A DNA stretch of 64,000 bases from Chryseobacterium viscerum (lineage in GTDB: Bacteria; Bacteroidota; Bacteroidia; Flavobacteriales; Weeksellaceae): the NCBI RefSeq assembly GCF_002899945.2, contig NZ_PPEG02000007.1:1-64000 (forward strand), written 5' to 3'. The position numbers and the translations under genes are program-made. The notes beneath the pieces are model-generated. The model made no database searches. It was not told the origin of the DNA and worked only from the letters and a program-made list of their open reading frames with translations. Below, piece by piece: positions 7,161 through 16,320 of this stretch (position 1 is the stretch's first letter; the number at the start of each line of letters is the position of its first letter).

Positions 7161-7901
7161 CAAATAAATTTAAAATGTTAATAATCATTTGCTATATTCA
7201 TTGTGTATTGATCTATTTGGCAACGAATATTATGGCAAATAAATACATTTATTAAAACAGAATCAAACTTTATTGGATTTTTTAATAATTTTAATTTTTA
7301 TAATTATTTAATGTATTCATATAAAATTATTATAAAAGCTAACATTTTATATAAAAATGAATATTATCAATATTTTAGCAATTAATTAGTTTTTTTTAAT
7401 TTAAGTTTTAAATGCTTGTCTTTTTTATTTCGAAACTCATATTGTGTAAAAAAATCTATTTAATCCAGAATGTTTAGAATTGATTTCAGGGTAGGCTTAT
7501 ATATCTTAAGAAAAGTAGTGTGCGTTTTTTAAGATCCACGATTGATAATAATATTCAAAATAGGAAATACCAAGTGCTTATTAAATTTATCAGGAAGATG
7601 ATATGATGGAAATTTTGGTATTGACCAGAATATAAAACTTCATTTGAATAGTTGAGTCCAAAAATAGAGAATAGAAATTCTATTTTCCAAAATATCCCAA
7701 TATAGAAAAATCTACAATCAGAATATTCAAAAAATCGGTCGCAATGCCTCAGCAGAATCGCTCAATGCAAAAATAAAAAACTTTAGATTACCGCTTCGCA
7801 GAGTAAGAGATCGAACGTTTTTCATATTCATAATATCAAAACTTTTTTGCGTAGTTCACAAGGTTTGATATTAATCCATAGATCATAAAATTCAGCTATA
7901 T
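7161..7901. other. AT-rich 741-bp region upstream of the precursor gene, no gene seen
   Basis: No convincing reading frame was found on either strand. The stretch 7200-7400 is extremely AT-rich and probably holds the operon's promoter and control sites, though I could not find an exact TAnnTTTG box. The part nearer the tRNAs (7450-7900) has more ordinary composition and may be gene debris. Its size, lack of genes and position beside a tRNA cluster fit an island junction. Confidence 0.5.
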
Positions 7902-7942
7902 AAAAACAAAAAAGACTCACAAAAATTGTGAGTCTTTAAGTG
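7902..7942. repeat. 41-bp direct repeat, copy 2, with the tRNA cluster terminator
   Basis: This is the partner of 165-205 (39 of 41 identical). It includes the stem AAAGACTCACAA/TTGTGAGTCTTT (7911-7937), which on the minus strand follows the tRNA-Arg gene and ends in a T-run, so it serves as terminator for the Ser-Pro-Arg tRNA transcript. The last two bases overlap the tRNA-Arg 3' end. Confidence 0.75.
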
Positions 7943-8014
7943 AGCGCGAAAGGATTCGAACCTTTGACCGTCTGCTTAGAAGGCAGATGCTCTATCCAGC
8001 TGAGCTACGCACCC
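7941..8014 (-). tRNA. tRNA-Arg (anticodon TCT)
   Basis: A 74-nt cloverleaf: acceptor GGGTGCG pairs with CGCGCTC (two G-T pairs), D arm GCTC/GAGC, anticodon stem TCTGC/GCAGA around loop CTTCTAA, T arm AAAGG TTCGAAT CCTTT. CCA is not encoded. It is the last tRNA of a three-gene cluster, followed by a terminator hairpin. Confidence 0.95.
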
Positions 8015-8046
8015 ATTGAGTAGTTTTGAGAAAACTACTAAAACAG

Positions 8047-8121
8047 TCGGGGCGGCAGGATTCGAACCTGCGACCTCCTGGTCCCAAACCAGGCGCGATG
8101 ACCGGACTACGCTACGCCCCG
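8047..8121 (-). tRNA. tRNA-Pro (anticodon TGG)
   Basis: A 75-nt cloverleaf: acceptor CGGGGCG/CGCCCCG, anticodon stem CCTGG/CCAGG around TTTGGGA, T arm GCAGG TTCGAAT CCTGC. CCA is not encoded. It is the middle gene of the cluster. Confidence 0.95.
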
Positions 8122-8135
8122 AATATATAAGTGAG

Positions 8136-8220
8136 CGGAGGGTAAGGGATTCGAACCCTTGCGACACTTTCGCGTCGACAGTTTAGCAAACTGCTCCATT
8201 AACCACTCTGGCAACCCTCC
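8136..8220 (-). tRNA. tRNA-Ser (anticodon GCT)
   Basis: An 85-nt tRNA with the long variable arm of class II: acceptor GGAGGGT/ACCCTCC, anticodon stem CAGTT/AACTG around TGCTAA, variable arm CGACGC GAAA GTGTCG, T arm AAGGG TTCGAAT CCCTT. It is the first gene of the cluster. Confidence 0.95.
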
Positions 8221-8264
8221 TTTTTGTTTATTTTTTAATGATCGTTGTTCCGTTATTGCGAGTG

Positions 8265-8296
8265 CAAATATAGAATAGATTTCTTTATTTACCAAA
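8265..8296 (-). promoter_or_regulatory. Promoter of the tRNA-Ser/Pro/Arg cluster
   Basis: On the minus strand TTTG (8296-8293) is followed after 20 nt by TATATTTG (8272-8265), an exact match to the Bacteroidota -33/-7 consensus. The tRNA-Ser gene begins 44 bp downstream. Confidence 0.75.
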
Positions 8297-8318
8297 TAAA
8301 ATTCAAGAAAAATTTGTG

Positions 8319-8326
8319 TATTTTTG
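8319..8326 (+). promoter_or_regulatory. Probable -7 element of the amidase gene
   Basis: TATTTTTG matches TAnnTTTG exactly and lies 29 bp before the ATG at 8356; no TTTG box at the right distance was seen. It argues against the longer reading frame that starts further upstream. Confidence 0.55.
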
Positions 8327-8355
8327 AAGTAATAAATCATCCAAAAACCAAACTG

Positions 8356-9381
8356 ATGCGTAAAACATTATATATCATCGGATTAAGCACTTTTGTTTTT
8401 TCATGTACTTCTCAACAAAATGTAAAAAAAAATACTTACAAACCGAAAACCCCGGTAACACAGGCGAAACCGACTGTTCAGACAACAGCTCCGGTTGCTC
8501 CAAAACCAAAAGTTGTCTCTGATCATGGAGTAGATTTTTTTACTACTAATATAGCAGACCCAACAAAAAATGATAATACGGCAAGTTATGGTTCTATTGT
8601 ATCTGCAAAACCAGCCGGATATAAAGTAGTGAAGACTTATTTTCCTGCGGTTGCCCAAAACTTCAGACAGCGTTATTTAATATTACATTATACAGCACTT
8701 CTGGACGATAAGTCGATTAGCGTTCTTACCCAGCAGGCAGTGAGTGCCCATTATCTGGTAAATAATACCGGAGATAACGAGATTTATCAACTGGTAGACG
8801 AAAACAAACGCGCATACCATGCAGGAGTAAGCGCCTGGAGAAATGACAAGAATCTTAACGATACCTCTATCGGGATTGAAATTGTAAATATGGGTTATAC
8901 CACAGATGCTACGGGAAAAAGAACCTTTGCTCCTTTCAGTGATGAGCAGGTGAAAAAAGTAGCAGCATTGGTTAAAGATATTGTGACAAGATATCAGATT
9001 CAGGCAACCAATGTATTGGCTCATTCAGATATTGCTCCTACAAGAAAACAGGATCCTGGGCCAATGTTCCCATGGAAAAAGCTGTATGACGAGTACCAGG
9101 TTGGAATGTGGTATGATGAGGCAGCCAAGCAAACTTATCTTGAGCCGGCACAAGCTGATATTACGGCCAGATATAATGATTCCAGCTTTATTTTCCTTAT
9201 TCAGACCGGATTGCAGAAATTCGGATATGGGTTGGATCTTAGTGGAAAATGGGATGATGCTACTAAGAAAACCATTGAAGCATTCCAGTACCATTTCCGT
9301 CCACAGAATTATGATGGAATCATGGATGCCGAAACATGGGCAATACTGCAAGCTTTAAATCAAAAATATCCAGTAAAATAA
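8356..9381 (+). CDS. N-acetylmuramoyl-L-alanine amidase lipoprotein (Amidase_2 + peptidoglycan-binding)
   Basis: This 341-residue enzyme starts at ATG 8356, the codon that gives a lipoprotein signal with lipobox FVFSC (C17) and follows a promoter box. A Pro/Thr/Lys-rich linker (20-55) is followed by an Amidase_2/AmpD-like domain: zinc ligands H111 (LILHYTA), H223 (LAHSDIAP) and D233 (KQDPGP), with E175 as probable catalytic residue. A C-terminal peptidoglycan-binding domain (about 265-340; FGYGLDLSGKWDDATKKTI) completes it. It should cut the amide between MurNAc and the stem peptide from a membrane-anchored periplasmic position, in cell-wall turnover. It stands alone, with a hairpin terminator at 9391. 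Confidence 0.92.
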   Translation: MRKTLYIIGLSTFVFSCTSQQNVKKNTYKPKTPVTQAKPTVQTTAPVAPKPKVVSDHGVDFFTTNIADPTKNDNTASYGSIVSAKPAGYKVVKTYFPAVAQNFRQRYLILHYTALLDDKSISVLTQQAVSAHYLVNNTGDNEIYQLVDENKRAYHAGVSAWRNDKNLNDTSIGIEIVNMGYTTDATGKRTFAPFSDEQVKKVAALVKDIVTRYQIQATNVLAHSDIAPTRKQDPGPMFPWKKLYDEYQVGMWYDEAAKQTYLEPAQADITARYNDSSFIFLIQTGLQKFGYGLDLSGKWDDATKKTIEAFQYHFRPQNYDGIMDAETWAILQALNQKYPVK

Positions 9382-9390
9382 TTCAAATTA

Positions 9391-9415
9391 AAGCGCATCG
9401 GTTAGATGCGTTTTT
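9391..9415 (+). terminator. Terminator after the amidase gene
   Basis: CGCATC, short loop, GATGCG followed by TTTTT, 10 bp after the stop codon. Confidence 0.65.
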
Positions 9416-9453
9416 GCTATCTTTAAACGATCAAAAACAGTAAAATATCTGTA

Positions 9454-10854
9454 ATGGAAAATTTCAGAAAAGAAAGTGATCTATTAGGCGAACTGAATGT
9501 GCCTTTAGATGCTTATTATGGGGTTCAGACACAAAGAGCTATCGACAATTTTAAAATTTCAGGACAACTTTTGTCTTCGTATCCGGACTTCATAAAAGGG
9601 CTGGCTTTTGTAAAGAAAGCAGCAGCAAAAACCAATTATGAACTAGGACTTTTAGACGAAAACCTGTATTTCAAAATAGCAGAAGCGTGTGATGAAATTG
9701 TAGAAGGGAAATATCACGACCAGTTTCCGGTAGATATGATCCAAGGTGGGGCAGGAACTTCCATCAACATGAATGCGAATGAAGTGATTGCAAACATCGT
9801 GTTGGAAAAATTAGGTAAAAATAAAGGAGAATACGAATTCTGTTCACCGAATGACCATATCAACCTTTCCCAGTCAACCAACGATGCTTATCCTACCGCT
9901 ATCAAAATGGGATTGCTGCAGATGAACATCGGTTTGGTAGAAAAGCTTGAGAAAATTATCGCAGCTTTCCGTGCAAAAGGAGAGGAGTTTCATGATGTTA
10001 TCAAAATGGGACGTACACAGCTTCAGGATGCAGTACCCATGACATTGGGACAGGAATTTGAAGCCTATGCAGCTACTTTAGAAGAAGATATTTCTAAGCT
10101 GAATAACAATGCAGACCTTTTCGTAGAAGTGAATATGGGAGCAACAGCGATCGGAACAGGATTAAATGCTCCGGTGGGATATGCTGTTCTTTGTGCTAAA
10201 AATTTAGCTCAGATTACAGGATTTCCGATTGTTTCAGCTCCGAACTTAGTAGAAGCTACGCCAGATACGGGGTCGTATGTAATTTACTCTTCAGCAACGA
10301 AACGTCTTGCCGTGAAATTATCAAAAATCTGTAATGATTTAAGATTGCTTTCATCAGGTCCAAGAGCGGGTCTTTTTGAAATCAACCTTCCGCCAATGCA
10401 GCCAGGATCTTCTATTATGCCGGGTAAAGTAAATCCGGTGATTCCTGAAGTGGTAAACCAGGTTTGTTTCAAAGTATTCGGGAACGATCTTACGGTGACT
10501 TTTGCAGCAGAAGCTGGACAATTACAGCTTAACGTAATGGAGCCGGTACTTTCTCATGCGATCATGGAAAATATCAACTTCCTTTGCAATGCTTTGGATA
10601 CTCTTCGTGAGAAATGTGTGGTAGGTATTACGGCTAATAAAGAAATTTGCCTTAATATGGTAAAACACAGCATTGGTATTGTGACAGCATTGAATCCTTA
10701 TATCGGATACAAACAGTCCACACAAATTGCTAAAGAAGCATTGGAAACAGGAAAAAGTGTATACAACCTTGTTCTTGAAAAAGGAATTCTTTCCCAGGAA
10801 AAACTGGACGAAATCCTTGATCCTAAAAATATGCTGAAACCGCATAACAAATAA
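9454..10854 (+). CDS. aspA: Aspartate ammonia-lyase
   Basis: The 466-residue enzyme has normal length for the fumarase/aspartase superfamily and reversibly converts L-aspartate to fumarate and ammonia in the cytoplasm. Signatures are GGAGTSINMNANEV (98-111), the substrate-binding SQSTNDAYPTA (139-149), GRTQLQDAVP (186-195) and the mobile-loop signature GSSIMPGKVNP (318-328) with the catalytic serine. The N-terminus (RKESDLLGELNVP) favours aspartase over class II fumarase, which usually differs there. It is monocistronic, between the amidase and a glycosyltransferase gene. Confidence 0.93.
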   Translation: MENFRKESDLLGELNVPLDAYYGVQTQRAIDNFKISGQLLSSYPDFIKGLAFVKKAAAKTNYELGLLDENLYFKIAEACDEIVEGKYHDQFPVDMIQGGAGTSINMNANEVIANIVLEKLGKNKGEYEFCSPNDHINLSQSTNDAYPTAIKMGLLQMNIGLVEKLEKIIAAFRAKGEEFHDVIKMGRTQLQDAVPMTLGQEFEAYAATLEEDISKLNNNADLFVEVNMGATAIGTGLNAPVGYAVLCAKNLAQITGFPIVSAPNLVEATPDTGSYVIYSSATKRLAVKLSKICNDLRLLSSGPRAGLFEINLPPMQPGSSIMPGKVNPVIPEVVNQVCFKVFGNDLTVTFAAEAGQLQLNVMEPVLSHAIMENINFLCNALDTLREKCVVGITANKEICLNMVKHSIGIVTALNPYIGYKQSTQIAKEALETGKSVYNLVLEKGILSQEKLDEILDPKNMLKPHNK

Positions 10855-10857
10855 ATT

Positions 10858-10935
10858 CTTTAAACGATCAATGATCAATGATAATTGGTGTCTTAAAAAG
10901 CTTCTTATCATTGATCTTTAATCATTAATTACTTA
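10858..10935. repeat. Imperfect inverted-word spacer
   Basis: GATCAATGATCAATGATAA on one side and TTATCATTGATCTTTAATCATTA on the other form an imperfect hairpin made of the repeated word ATGATCA. The same style of spacer recurs at 26030, 32382, 41497 and 43890. Confidence 0.5.
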
Positions 10936-10943
10936 TAATTCAC

Positions 10944-11798
10944 GTGAGGTTTTTAATCATAATTCCTGCCCATAACGAAGAAGACAACCTCTCCTTTACT
11001 CTCGATTCTTTACAACAGCAAAGCAGCAAAGATTTTAGAGTAGTGGTAGTGAATGACGGTTCTACAGACAAAACGGCTGAAATTATCAGGAAATATACAG
11101 AAACTGATTCCCGTTTTGAAACCGTTACCCTTCAAGAATCTGAACATCAGCCCGGATCTAAAGTCGTTCATGCTTTTAAAAGTGGACTGAAGACTCAATC
11201 TATGGATGAATTTGATATCATCTGTAAATTTGATGCCGATATCATTCTTCCGGAAAACTACCTGACAGCAATAGAAAATGCCTTTGCAGGGAATCCCAGA
11301 TACGGATTGGTAGGAGGACTTTTGTATGTAGAAAAAGACGGAAACTGGGTCTATGAAGGGAATTCCAATAAGCATCATGTAAGAGGTCCTATGAAAGCTT
11401 ATCGGAAAGAATGTTTCATTCATATTGGAGGCTTAAGAGAGACACTGGGTTGGGATAATATAGATTCTATACTATTGGAAAACTTAGGATGGAAAGAAGT
11501 TGTTCTTTCGGAACTCCAGGTGAAACTGATTAAAGTAAAAGGAACTGATTACACAATACGGCCTGCAGATTACTATGGCAGGTACTTTTATTTCTTAGGA
11601 CTCAACAGGTTTCTCGCTTATATAGCTTCTTCAAAGGAAGCGATGAAAAGCAAATCTGCCGGTTTTTTCTTTGATATTATTAAGTCTTATGAAAACTGCA
11701 GATCAAAGAAATTGGAACTGAAAATTACGAAAGAAGAACAAAAAGCTGTTAACGATCAACGTTGGAGAATGTTGAAGAAGAAATGGCTGAAGATGTAG
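10944..11798 (+). CDS. Family 2 glycosyltransferase
   Basis: The 284-residue enzyme has a GT-A fold: IIIPAHNEEDNL at the N-terminus, VVNDGSTDKTAE (36-45) for nucleotide-sugar binding and the DxD-like CKFDADIILP (about 91-100). Family 2 enzymes transfer a sugar from a nucleotide donor, usually to a lipid-linked or glycan acceptor on the inner face of the membrane. The start is GTG at 10944. With the glycosyltransferase at 11930 and the flippase and methyltransferase genes facing them, it probably contributes to a surface polysaccharide. Donor and acceptor cannot be predicted. Confidence 0.85.
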   Translation: MRFLIIIPAHNEEDNLSFTLDSLQQQSSKDFRVVVVNDGSTDKTAEIIRKYTETDSRFETVTLQESEHQPGSKVVHAFKSGLKTQSMDEFDIICKFDADIILPENYLTAIENAFAGNPRYGLVGGLLYVEKDGNWVYEGNSNKHHVRGPMKAYRKECFIHIGGLRETLGWDNIDSILLENLGWKEVVLSELQVKLIKVKGTDYTIRPADYYGRYFYFLGLNRFLAYIASSKEAMKSKSAGFFFDIIKSYENCRSKKLELKITKEEQKAVNDQRWRMLKKKWLKM

Positions 11799-11840
11799 AA
11801 GGTAAATTATTTTGTTCGTTGACCATATGTATCAATACGA

Positions 11841-11897
11841 ATGGGCTTTAGCCCATTTAACAAAAAAATAAAAACTCAATTGGCTTTAGCCCAAACT
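11841..11897. repeat. Intergenic palindrome pair GGGCTTTAGCCC / TTGGCTTTAGCCCAA
   Basis: Two copies of the core GGCTTTAGCC about 30 bp apart. The same pair, with similar spacing and a shared tail (AAACTTAT), occurs at 34953-35013. It looks like a dispersed REP-like element. Confidence 0.6.
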
Positions 11898-11929
11898 TAT
11901 ACAATAGAAACTTAATTACCATTTAACCA

Positions 11930-12970
11930 TTGAAAAAAATAGCGTACATAGAAATAGACACCCACGCAGAAATTGCTCAGGCTTTCATGGATATTATGAA
12001 GGGATCTCAGGATTTTGAGGTAGACTATTATTTTTCAAAAAAAATCAAAGATCAGATCAATCATAGCAATAAAGCTATATTCTTATCGGACAGCTCTATG
12101 ATTTTGGATCAGTTAAGGGGAAAAGGGTATGATTTAGTTGTTATAGGGACTGTACATCGTTATTTTAATACCTTTTTAGCTATAACAAAAAAGTACAATA
12201 CAGCAATTATTACACATAATCTCAATTTTACAAAAGCCTCAAAATTAGATCTGATGAAAAGTGTCTTCAAAGGAGATGTTATTTTCAGGTTAAAATTGTG
12301 GATGAAAGAAGGATTATTCTACAAAACTAAAGTGTATCAGACCTCCAGATCTCTTTTCGTACTGGATGAAGCACTGATTTCGGAGAGACATCGGTTTTTA
12401 CCTCTGTTTTATACAAGAGATTTTGATAAAACTAAAAACGAGGATCTGGTGATTGTCATTCCTGGAGGAGTTTCTCAGAATAGAAGAGATTATGCTTATA
12501 TTTTTGAAACCCTTCAGAATCTGAAAACAGATAAACGTTGTCAGTTTATATTTCTGGGAAAAGCTAACGGACATGAGTTAAAACGACTTGAACAGTTATC
12601 TGAAAAGCTGCCTGAAAATATCGAGATTACGTATTTTTCCGAAAGAGTTTCTTCTGAAGACTTTGAAAAATGGATGAAGAAAGCGGATATTCTATGGTGT
12701 CCTATTCAGCAGGAAACAGAGTTTTTCAGCATGAAAGAAACGTATGGACTCACTAAAATGACCGGAAATCTTGGTGATGCCGTAGCGTATGGGAAATTGG
12801 CTGTTTTTCCTAGGAATTACCCGTCAAAACTTGATTTTATCATTCCTGAAAAAGGAAATATTCTTGATCAATTAACAGCACTTTCAGAGGCTCCATTTGA
12901 CTTTTATAAAACGTATAGCAAGAAAGAAGTTCAGAAAAAGCTGGAACAGTTTTTAAACGGCTTAATGTAA
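11930..12970 (+). CDS. Putative GT-B-like glycosyltransferase
   Basis: This 346-residue protein starts at TTG 11930 (MKKIAYIEIDTHAEIAQAF) because no ATG gives a complete first strand. Its C-terminal half looks like a GT-B donor domain: VIPGGVSQNRRDY, CQFIFLGKANGHELKRL, then ADILWCPIQQET and a late GDAVAYGKLAVFP where GT4 enzymes carry their donor-binding motif. No exact family was recognised. Its place 131 bp after a GT2 gene and beside a flippase gene suggests a role in the same surface glycan. The 131-bp gap holds a repeat element, so the two may not share one mRNA. Confidence 0.65.
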   Translation: MKKIAYIEIDTHAEIAQAFMDIMKGSQDFEVDYYFSKKIKDQINHSNKAIFLSDSSMILDQLRGKGYDLVVIGTVHRYFNTFLAITKKYNTAIITHNLNFTKASKLDLMKSVFKGDVIFRLKLWMKEGLFYKTKVYQTSRSLFVLDEALISERHRFLPLFYTRDFDKTKNEDLVIVIPGGVSQNRRDYAYIFETLQNLKTDKRCQFIFLGKANGHELKRLEQLSEKLPENIEITYFSERVSSEDFEKWMKKADILWCPIQQETEFFSMKETYGLTKMTGNLGDAVAYGKLAVFPRNYPSKLDFIIPEKGNILDQLTALSEAPFDFYKTYSKKEVQKKLEQFLNGLM

Positions 12971-13026
12971 CTATTTGATTCCTGATTTCTACAGAAGAGT
13001 AGTATTCTCTGCTTTCTTACTTCAAT

Positions 13027-14526
13027 TTATTTGATCTTAAAGACACTTTTAATAAATTTCATATTCAGATAGTCTTCAACCGGGAAAATCTTGGTGAAAT
13101 AATTTCCAATATAGATCAGTAACAGAACTACAGCAGGTTTATAAATAAGATTGAGCAGATTGCTGCTGAAATTAGGAAGAACGATGGCTACAGTAATGGC
13201 TAAAGTACAGATGATAGAAACAAAAATCATTTCAATGCTCAAAGGTGAAACCTTAAATACAATATAATTGAAAACAATTTTCACGACGTTGTAAATAGTA
13301 AGAGAAATAGCTGTAGATAGCGCAATTCCAATCAGTTTCAAATCTGTATTTTTAATGAAATAATAATTCAGTCCGATAGTCAGTCCGGCCAGCAAAAGCA
13401 TGACCAGGATATTGAATCTATAATATTTTGAAAGAGAGATAATGTTTCCATTAAATCCGGTTGCCAGGTCTATTAATACGGCAGAACCCCAGATCCAGAC
13501 TACGGGTTCATATTCTCTGAGCATGGTTCCGTTCTTTGGCATAAATTGTGTCAGGTAAGGGAATCCAACCATGATGCAGGAGAATAAAACGGCTCCAAGA
13601 AAATACAGCGTTAAAGACGTTTTTTTATGAAATCTGTCCAATTCTACCATATCCCCATCTGCAAGAGTTTTGTTGATGATAGGTGCAGAAATATTAAACA
13701 ATCCAAGCTGTGGAATAGAGATCAATGAAATCAAGGCGTATAAAACTGAGTAGATTCCTACTTCTTCCATACCCATAAATTCTCCGATCATAAAGCTGTT
13801 GATCGCCAGATAATTTCCAAAAGTTCCCAGAAATCCGAAGAAACTGTAATTGAAAAACTCTTTCCAGAAATTATTTTTCTTAAAATAATCCGTACTGAAA
13901 TCCAGCTGGATCTTTTCAAGTTTGTTCGTGTAATAAATATAGCCCAAAAGCATCAATAAGAATATTCCAAAAAAGAAAGCGAATGCAATGTTCTGTGATG
14001 TCACAGCAGTCATATGCTGCGATAAAGCAAAGAAAAAGAGGCAGAAAGCTCCCAGGTTGGCTATTTTCGGAAATAGATTGTCGAAAATATTGGAAACAAC
14101 AATTCTTTTATAATTGGAAGTGTATTTATTGAAAATGGTACAAAATGAAAGAATTAAAATCAACGGAAGAATCATTTCCTTGATCTTCCATGCTTCCGAA
14201 TGCCTGAATTTCGGGTAAAAATAGGGGAGTATAAAAAATACAACCGTGAAAATAAGAAAGTTGATAAAAACAGTCAGCAGCGATAATGACAGCATATTCT
14301 GTTTTTTACCGTCTTTTTCTACGGTATGAAAAAATTTCACGTTGGAATAGGAAATTCCCAGTACTACAAAAGGAACCAGCATCTCTGCAGTCGGAAGAAT
14401 GTAGCGCAGCTTTCCATAAAATTCAAAATCATTCGGAAATATGAATATTGCGGAAACGGTGCCCAGCAAAAACCCAATATAACCGATAATGGAATATTTG
14501 AAGCCTTGTCTCGCTACTATACTCAT
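13027..14526 (-). CDS. Wzx-like polysaccharide flippase (MATE/MOP superfamily)
   Basis: The 499-residue integral membrane protein has about 12-14 hydrophobic segments spread over its whole length and a first segment beginning RQGFKYSIIGYIGFLLGTVSA, as in lipid-linked oligosaccharide flippases. It should move undecaprenyl-linked glycans to the periplasmic face of the inner membrane. The ATG at 14526 lies 9 bp after the stop of the FkbM methyltransferase gene, so the two form an operon convergent with the glycosyltransferase genes. Confidence 0.82.
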   Translation of the reverse strand: MSIVARQGFKYSIIGYIGFLLGTVSAIFIFPNDFEFYGKLRYILPTAEMLVPFVVLGISYSNVKFFHTVEKDGKKQNMLSLSLLTVFINFLIFTVVFFILPYFYPKFRHSEAWKIKEMILPLILILSFCTIFNKYTSNYKRIVVSNIFDNLFPKIANLGAFCLFFFALSQHMTAVTSQNIAFAFFFGIFLLMLLGYIYYTNKLEKIQLDFSTDYFKKNNFWKEFFNYSFFGFLGTFGNYLAINSFMIGEFMGMEEVGIYSVLYALISLISIPQLGLFNISAPIINKTLADGDMVELDRFHKKTSLTLYFLGAVLFSCIMVGFPYLTQFMPKNGTMLREYEPVVWIWGSAVLIDLATGFNGNIISLSKYYRFNILVMLLLAGLTIGLNYYFIKNTDLKLIGIALSTAISLTIYNVVKIVFNYIVFKVSPLSIEMIFVSIICTLAITVAIVLPNFSSNLLNLIYKPAVVLLLIYIGNYFTKIFPVEDYLNMKFIKSVFKIK

Positions 14527-14535
14527 AAAGTCGTT

Positions 14536-15330
14536 TTAAATGTTTTTAGGTATAAAAATAATATTGTTGATGTACTGAGTTTTATTTTTTTCGTCGTTTG
14601 TATTTTGTGTTATAATATCTTCGGTAAGATTCTCCAGCATAAAGCTGTTTCTGTTCAGATATTTGGCTTCATATCCCCAGTTCATCACTTCAGATATTTC
14701 GTTCCATATGGGTGTTTGGTGGTGTCTTTGTTCCATCTCGACCATTAAAGTAGGCTTGAACTGTCTGATGGTTTCTTTTGCTCCGAGAAGTGTTTTTATT
14801 TCGTTTCCTTCAACGTCTATTTTAATGAAATCAAGCCTGTTGAAATGTTCCAGTGCAGCCCACTCATCAAGTTTGATCACTTTCACTTTCTCTGTATAAC
14901 TTTTTTCTTCTCCTTTTTCCTTGTAAGAAGTATTTAAAGTTCCACGGGAAGCAATCGTTTTTCCGTTAATAATGGGTACTTTGAACTCTGCAATTCTGTT
15001 TTCGTCAGAAAGAGCCAGAGGAAAGATGCGCATTGCCGGGAAAAGCCTTTTCAATCGTCGGTAAAGCTTTTTATTGGGTTCAAAACCATAAATATGCTCA
15101 TGATCCAGCGTGTTTTCAAGCTGGTAAAGGAAAGTTCCTACATTCGCACCAATGTCCAATATCACAGCATTTTTAGGAAGGTATTCTTTGATCCATACCA
15201 ATTCCGGTTCTACATTACGTTCCGAAAAATTATTTTTACTAAGATTATTTAAACTTTTAAAATATCTTTTTTTGTAGAAATTCGGACTTATGTATTGTAG
15301 TTTTTCAGCGAGTTTTTGGTATAAAGACAT
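14536..15330 (-). CDS. FkbM-family methyltransferase
   Basis: The ATG at 15330 is chosen (264 residues, MSLYQKLAEKLQ); a TTG at 15354 would lie inside the promoter box. The SAM-binding motif ILDIGANVGTFLYQLEN and the FkbM features LDFIKIDVEGNEIKTLLGA and PTLMVEMEQRH are clear. Family members O-methylate sugars of surface glycans and polyketides. It is first in an operon with the flippase, which suggests methylation of the exported polysaccharide, possibly as chain terminator (inference). Confidence 0.85.
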   Translation of the reverse strand: MSLYQKLAEKLQYISPNFYKKRYFKSLNNLSKNNFSERNVEPELVWIKEYLPKNAVILDIGANVGTFLYQLENTLDHEHIYGFEPNKKLYRRLKRLFPAMRIFPLALSDENRIAEFKVPIINGKTIASRGTLNTSYKEKGEEKSYTEKVKVIKLDEWAALEHFNRLDFIKIDVEGNEIKTLLGAKETIRQFKPTLMVEMEQRHHQTPIWNEISEVMNWGYEAKYLNRNSFMLENLTEDIITQNTNDEKNKTQYINNIIFIPKNI

Positions 15331-15351
15331 CGTAAGTTTTTTGGCGAACAG

Positions 15352-15359
15352 CAAAGGTA
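15352..15359 (-). promoter_or_regulatory. Probable -7 element of the FkbM-flippase operon
   Basis: TACCTTTG on the minus strand matches TAnnTTTG and lies 21 bp before the ATG at 15330, which decides between the two possible starts. Confidence 0.6.
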
Positions 15360-15595
15360 AGGAAAAATGTAAAACTTTTCTTAAAAAATGTTAATTATAA
15401 TAATCTGATTTTCAGGAGTTATGCTTTGTGCCTGTTTTTGTAATCAACTAAACTCTAATGTATTTAAATTTGTCACAGAGACATCTCAGTGCTTTAGACA
15501 TAGCCAATACTCACAATAATTGTAAAAATAGCTTTGCCCTTGATCTGAAAGACTTGATATACCAATTTTCACTAATTCTCTGATGAGACAACAGA

Positions 15596-16261
15596 TCAAA
15601 GAAAGGGCGTATTCAGGAAATCATTGAAAGGTTTCATGAGTTTGAAAACTTTTGTCATGTTTTTCACCGCATTTTTATCGAGTACTTCTTGGTCTTTCAA
15701 AGAATAGACTACAATAAAATTCTTAAGCTTCAGATATTCACCCATTGGATCTTCCTTTTCAAAGCCCTGAGGAACTTTCTTCAGTTTGTCATCCTGGTCC
15801 ACTTCCGGAAAATGTTTTTTGAAATCTTTGTTGTTGAGAATTTTAAGAAAATCGTCTCCGTACAATGAAATTTCCTTACGTACTTCTTTCAAAACAGAAG
15901 ATTCGGGCATATAGATTCCTCCTGCTAAAAATGATTTTCCAGGTTCCATGTGGAGATAATAACCTCCTTTCTGATTTCCTTTTCCCATTCCAAGAGAAGC
16001 TCCGAAGTTAGTCTTATAAGGAGATTTGTCTTTTGAAAACCGGGTATCTCTGTAAATTCTGAATAATGCCTTTTTGCTGTCAATCTTAGCAAGTTCTTCG
16101 TCAAAACCGGACATCTCCTTAATCAGCTCATCCAGAAATGAAACAATATTTTGCTGAGATTCTGTGTACAGGTTTTTATTTTCATTAAACCATTCGCGGT
16201 TATTATTTTTATTTAATTTTTTTAAAAAATCAAATGTTTTCGAAGAAACGATTGCAGACAT
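15596..16261 (-). CDS. DUF2461 family protein
   Basis: The 221-residue soluble protein matches the DUF2461/TIGR02453 family as I know it: FLKKLNKNNNREWFNENK near the N-terminus, then ALFRIYRDTRFSKDKSPYKTN and GGYYLHMEPGKSFLAGGIYMP. The function of the family is not established. It is single and not obviously linked to its neighbours, and no signal peptide is present. Confidence 0.88.
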   Translation of the reverse strand: MSAIVSSKTFDFLKKLNKNNNREWFNENKNLYTESQQNIVSFLDELIKEMSGFDEELAKIDSKKALFRIYRDTRFSKDKSPYKTNFGASLGMGKGNQKGGYYLHMEPGKSFLAGGIYMPESSVLKEVRKEISLYGDDFLKILNNKDFKKHFPEVDQDDKLKKVPQGFEKEDPMGEYLKLKNFIVVYSLKDQEVLDKNAVKNMTKVFKLMKPFNDFLNTPFL

Positions 16262-16320
16262 ATTGTGTTAAGTGTTTTTTTATTGTTGTTAAGTGATACT
16301 CAAAATGGCTTCTCAACCCC

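Noticed and set aside
7976..8340. Two minus-strand frames of 63 and 77 codons across the tRNA cluster
   Set aside because: They are translations of tRNA genes and have no independent support.
8683..9351. Overlapping frames on both strands inside the amidase gene
   Set aside because: Shadows of a well-supported coding sequence.
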